Origin: an uncultured Bacteroidota bacterium
GTDB taxonomy: Bacteria > Bacteroidota > Bacteroidia > Chitinophagales > S012-47
Length of the DNA: 8,806 nucleotides
Direction of reading: 5' to 3'
Assembly: GCA_913062655.1 (NCBI GenBank)
Contig: CAJXXO010000093.1
Span: 1 to 8,806 of the forward strand
This document shows positions 5,900-8,806 of the stretch, in pieces. Made by a program: the position numbers and the translations under genes. The notes beneath the pieces were generated by a model that saw only the letters and a program-made list of their open reading frames with translations, made no database searches and was not told the DNA's origin. The first letter of the stretch is position 1. Every line of letters begins with the position of its first letter.

Positions 5900-7213
5900 C
5901 TATTCCGAAATTACTTTTTGGGGTATCGGGTGGTCCAACTGTTGTAATTGGGCATTTCCACGTAATACCAGTTGGCCTTCAGCTTTCCGGTTGGTGCCTA
6001 TTTCAATCCCTGACCAGGTATCGCCACATGTGTTGGTGATAGTGGCATCTTCCACCACCAGGGTAGCACCGGGCTCAATGATGATTTTGGCATTTTTCGG
6101 CATAGACAGGCGACAGTACACATTCAGGTGGCTGCCTTTTTTGAGACGTAGGTTGCCACGGAGCTCCCGGAAACATTCCCAATTGACAGAGTCATTCCTT
6201 CCGATCTCCACATCCATACCCGGCTGCCGGTAACACCAGTCTTCCACCAATTTCTCCCGCTGGGTGGTGCCATCAGCGGATAACCGGTAGTGAATCTGAC
6301 CAATTTGACAAGGCGTATACGCATTCTTGTACGTGTTGTAATCCATCACATTGTTGCTTACCTCCTCATGGCAGGGCGGACGGTCTGAATAATTCCAGCA
6401 ATTGGCATGTCGGGGCGTGTCATCACAGCCATCGTTGGTGTTCCATGTATGTGCCAGACCCAGTGTGTGCCCGATCTCGTGGTTTAGCAGGCGGGCGGCA
6501 AACCAGGGCCCAAAGTAGTAGGGGTTTCCGTCTATCTCACCGGCTTTTTGTTGTGATTGATAGTACACGCCCGTAAGCTTTACCCAATGTGGGGTGCCGA
6601 CACCTCCCGTAGACTTCGGATAACTGGCTGAACGGACACTATCCGGATGATGCGGCATAATGAAGACGTTGATGACCTCTTGTTTTTGAATGCCGTAATT
6701 ATCGTATTGCCAACGGTTGAAGAGCGTACGCTGATTCTTGTGGTCGTTGAAGAAATACTTATCGGTATAATGGAAATAAATGCCATCGTCACCTGGCTTT
6801 TCAAAATCGCGGGTGATCTGGTATTGCAAACGAATCGGTAGCACGGGTGTGGTATTGCCCACCGGTAAATGCATAGGTTGATTGTCACGCAAATACCGGT
6901 TGGCGTCTGCTACCATCTGCAAGGCAAACTGGCGGGCCTGTTCTTCATCAGGAAAGTTTGCCGTGCGATCGGTATTGTTGACAAAATGAATATTGATCTT
7001 TACCGTTCGCTCTGGGTAGAGGTATAGCTGTGACGTATCCGGAATGTAGTGCGCACTATTGCGACATCTTCTCAGGTTATTAATGTCGGTTTTGTTGGTG
7101 GTATTTTCCAGGCGTACTTGCTCTGCTGTTGCGAATTGATAGGAGGTAGTACCGCAACCGGTAAGTAATAGGAAAAGGAGGAGCCAAATCGGGAGAACAG
7201 TCGGTTTTGTCAT
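5900..7213 (-). CDS. M43 (cytophagalysin/pappalysin-type) zinc metalloprotease lipoprotein
   Basis: A 437-residue exported protease. The signal peptide ends in a lipobox, L17-T18-G19-C20, so the mature protein should be lipid-anchored at C20, in Bacteroidota probably in the outer membrane. A pro- or linker region covers about 21-75, and the catalytic domain about 75-310. The zinc motif HEIGHTLGLAH is present with H245, E246, H249 and H255, and the Met-turn is NNVMDY with M290. Cysteines between them (C263, C272, C281, C302) probably form disulfides, as in the family. Residues about 345-437 are a beta-helix-like tail (KNAKIIIEPGATLVVEDATITN, then DTWSGIEIG, then GQLVLRGNAQL). This type of tail is normally followed by more repeats and a sorting domain, but here it stops after HPIPQKVISE, so the protein may be C-terminally shortened. 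ATG 7213 directly precedes the signal peptide. Divergent from the TPR lipoprotein gene by 30 bases. Its substrate is unknown. Confidence 0.9.
   Translation of the reverse strand: MTKPTVLPIWLLLFLLLTGCGTTSYQFATAEQVRLENTTNKTDINNLRRCRNSAHYIPDTSQLYLYPERTVKINIHFVNNTDRTANFPDEEQARQFALQMVADANRYLRDNQPMHLPVGNTTPVLPIRLQYQITRDFEKPGDDGIYFHYTDKYFFNDHKNQRTLFNRWQYDNYGIQKQEVINVFIMPHHPDSVRSASYPKSTGGVGTPHWVKLTGVYYQSQQKAGEIDGNPYYFGPWFAARLLNHEIGHTLGLAHTWNTNDGCDDTPRHANCWNYSDRPPCHEEVSNNVMDYNTYKNAYTPCQIGQIHYRLSADGTTQREKLVEDWCYRQPGMDVEIGRNDSVNWECFRELRGNLRLKKGSHLNVYCRLSMPKNAKIIIEPGATLVVEDATITNTCGDTWSGIEIGTNRKAEGQLVLRGNAQLQQLDHPIPQKVISE
5906..5938 (-). promoter_or_regulatory. Candidate promoter of the PLP-enzyme gene
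   Basis: On the minus strand, TTG (5938-5936) is followed after 22 bases by TAATTTCG (5913-5906), one mismatch from TAnnTTTG. Both elements lie in the last codons of the metalloprotease gene. Initiation near 5900 would give a leader of about 65 bases holding both stem-loops. This would allow the PLP enzyme to be expressed separately from the protease. Confidence 0.35.
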
Positions 7214-7243
7214 ATTTTTATTCTCTGGGTAAAACTACCAATT

Positions 7244-7810
7244 ATGCGCATGGTGTACAGATGGACAACGTTACTCATCCTGGTCCTGTTGTGGGGGGGC
7301 TGTTCCACCCCAAAAGCTCCCGAAGTCTATAAGCAAGAGCTGGATGCCTTATTGGATAGCTTATACCAAACCCGCATGGAGAATGGCACGGTGTCAGAGG
7401 CACAACTGCAGGAAGGGGTAAAGCTTACCACCCAATTCCTGAAAGCTTATCCAGAGGACACTGTTCTGGCCCCACGCTTTACCTATGAGCAAATCAAGTT
7501 TCGTACCGAACTGGGTCAGTATGGCCATGCCCTGGAGCTGATCGATACTTTTCGGGTCCGGTTTCCGGCACATGAACTGGCACCCAAGATGCTCCATTTC
7601 AAAGGATACTACATCTACGAGCAGGGACTACAGGATTTCGACAAAGCACGCACTACCTATGAGCAGTTTTTGGCAGAATATCCAGCCCACGATGAATTGA
7701 CAGAAGCGGTTCTCTTCAGCCTGGAGCACCTCGGACAGTCGGATGAACAGATTTTAGAATCGATTCTGGAAAAGGCTGCCGAGCGGGAAAAGAAACAAGG
7801 AGGCTCTTAA
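7244..7810 (+). CDS. TPR-repeat lipoprotein
   Basis: A 188-residue exported protein. Residues 1-19 form a basic-hydrophobic signal peptide (TTLLILVLLWGG) ending at C20-S21. The lipobox is W-G-G-C, with Trp at -3 instead of the usual Leu, so lipidation is likely but not certain. The mature part is all-helical with two to three tetratricopeptide-like repeats. Their ends are marked by AYPEDT (68-73), RFPAHE (106-111) and EYPAHDEL (145-152), each following a helix such as ALELIDTF or ARTTYEQFL. The spacing resembles YfiO/BamD-like TPR lipoproteins, but it is shorter and not clearly BamD. TPRs mediate protein-protein contacts, so this is probably a periplasm-facing scaffold. Its TAA overlaps the ATG of the deacetylase gene by one base, so the two are probably co-translated. 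ATG 7244 is used; ATG 7250 is possible. Confidence 0.85.
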   Translation: MRMVYRWTTLLILVLLWGGCSTPKAPEVYKQELDALLDSLYQTRMENGTVSEAQLQEGVKLTTQFLKAYPEDTVLAPRFTYEQIKFRTELGQYGHALELIDTFRVRFPAHELAPKMLHFKGYYIYEQGLQDFDKARTTYEQFLAEYPAHDELTEAVLFSLEHLGQSDEQILESILEKAAEREKKQGGS

Positions 7811-8806
7811 TGGGGCCGTTGCTACGTCAATGGTTGCAAACGTGGGGCCGTCAAAAACCGCTGAAACAATGGGCCCAAAAGACCGGCCATCAGTTATTAA
7901 TTGTACTGTATCATCATGTGGGGCCCACAGAAAGGCACCTCCGCTGGCTCTACAGCAGCCGTACCCAAGCCCAGTTTGAAGCTGACCTGCAATGCTTTCA
8001 GCAGCATTTTGAGCCGGTAACGCTATCACAGGTCTATGCGCACGCCACTGGTGAGCAGCCCATTGAGCGGCCTAGTATTCATATCACTTTCGATGATGGT
8101 CTTCAAAGTGTGGCCGAGTATGCCTGGCCATTGCTGCAGCAATATGGTTTTGAGGGCTCTGTATTCATCAATCCTGATTTTGTCACCGGTCCGGATATCT
8201 TCTACCGCATGAAAGTGAGTGTCCTGATCGATGAGATCAAGCAGGGTTTGGTGCCTGCTGCTGAGGAATTGTCGATGCGGGAGCATATGAAAGGTAGGGT
8301 ACCCGGGAAAACCACCTTGCAGCAGTTGCGAAATATTACCTATGGTCAGCGTCACTTACTGGACGAGCTGGGCAGTCTGGCTCGTATCGACTGGCGGGCC
8401 TACAAGCAGGGCCACCAAATCTACCTTAACCAGGAGCAATTACAACAATTGGCAGCGGCAGGTATGGGCGTTGGTGCCCACAGTCTAGATCACCCTCTTT
8501 TTAGCGCGCTCGATGGCGAAGCAAGGCAACAACAGTTTCTGGGTAGCCTGCAATGGGTGCAGCGTCATTTTCCCACGCAGCCACCCACCTTTGCATTCCC
8601 CTTTACGGATCATGGCTTGTCGACAGCAGCCATTCAGACATTACAAAAAAGTGTACCAGAGCCTGTTTTACTGCTGGGGTGTGCCGGTATAAAACAAGAA
8701 GCACATGCGATGCATCTACAACGTTATCCCATGGATGTATCGCTGGCAGGTGCTAAACGGCAACTGCAGCAAGCCTATGCGGGTGCACGGCTGAAACAAC
8801 TTCTGG
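7810..8806 (+). CDS. Polysaccharide deacetylase (NodB/CE4-type), 3' end missing
   Basis: The frame starts at ATG 7810, sharing one base with the TAA of the TPR gene, and runs open to the window edge (332 codons visible). CE4 motifs are present. LYHHVG is at residues 33-38. Motif 1, TFDDG, is at 93-97, with D95 the expected catalytic base and D96 a metal ligand. Motif 2, HSLDH, is at 224-228 and supplies the two metal histidines. FAFPF at 261-265 takes the place of motif 3. The enzyme should remove N- or O-acetyl groups from a carbohydrate; which one is not visible. Motifs 1 and 2 are separated by an insertion of about 130 residues (roughly 125-215), longer than in compact NodB proteins but common in Bacteroidota YHH-type deacetylases. 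There is no signal peptide at the N-terminus (RQWLQTWGRQKPLKQWAQK), so it is likely cytoplasmic and may act on lipid-linked or nucleotide-sugar intermediates (inference). The C-terminus lies outside the window. Confidence 0.88.
   Translation, partial: MGPLLRQWLQTWGRQKPLKQWAQKTGHQLLIVLYHHVGPTERHLRWLYSSRTQAQFEADLQCFQQHFEPVTLSQVYAHATGEQPIERPSIHITFDDGLQSVAEYAWPLLQQYGFEGSVFINPDFVTGPDIFYRMKVSVLIDEIKQGLVPAAEELSMREHMKGRVPGKTTLQQLRNITYGQRHLLDELGSLARIDWRAYKQGHQIYLNQEQLQQLAAAGMGVGAHSLDHPLFSALDGEARQQQFLGSLQWVQRHFPTQPPTFAFPFTDHGLSTAAIQTLQKSVPEPVLLLGCAGIKQEAHAMHLQRYPMDVSLAGAKRQLQQAYAGARLKQLL

Noticed and set aside
1..8806. Mobile element, defence island or biosynthetic cluster
   Set aside because: No transposase, integrase, terminal repeats, tRNA, CRISPR-like repeats or clustered pathway genes were found; genes look like ordinary chromosomal core and accessory genes.

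Overview
The window looks like chromosomal DNA from a member of the Bacteroidota. Evidence: the MerR-type regulator opens with the MPYKEREIEK-MYY signature I associate with this phylum. Upstream regions contain TAnnTTTG-like -7 elements with TTG upstream, and most start codons lack a Shine-Dalgarno sequence. There is also an M43 (cytophagalysin/pappalysin-type) lipoprotein protease and a small secreted protein resembling the C-terminal parts of type IX-secreted proteins. Genus is not determinable; the mix of genes would fit the Saprospiria/Chitinophagia/Cytophagia side of the phylum (inference).

Layout, left to right. (1) The 3' part of a CapA/PgsA-like phosphoesterase-fold gene (+), cut by the window start. 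(2) A small MerR-family regulator (+) with its own promoter. (3) An MscS-type mechanosensitive channel (-), tail-to-tail with the regulator with one base between their stop codons. (4) Divergent from the channel, a DUF4442/hotdog-fold gene (+), then a secreted Fn3-like hypothetical (+) and a CoA-binding Rossmann protein (+) with the best TAnnTTTG promoter in the window. (5) A Cys/Met-metabolism PLP enzyme (-), again tail-to-tail with a two-base gap, preceded by a short leader with two stem-loops. (6) Upstream on the same strand, an M43 metalloprotease lipoprotein (-). (7) Divergent from it across 30 bases, a TPR lipoprotein (+) whose stop codon overlaps the start of a NodB-type polysaccharide deacetylase (+). 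The deacetylase is open at the right edge.

The genes are mostly single transcription units in alternating orientation, not one pathway. The exceptions are the TPR lipoprotein-deacetylase pair, which is probably a translationally coupled operon with a cell-envelope role, and possibly protease-PLP enzyme read-through. Coding is dense: no stretch over 300 bases lacks a gene. I see no RNA genes, insertion sequences, CRISPR arrays, phage genes or defence genes, and no convincing evidence of a novel multi-gene system. The most interesting signals are small: the GAAA-capped hairpin next to the PLP-enzyme start codon, the palindrome over the merR promoter, and the near-zero spacing of both convergent gene pairs.
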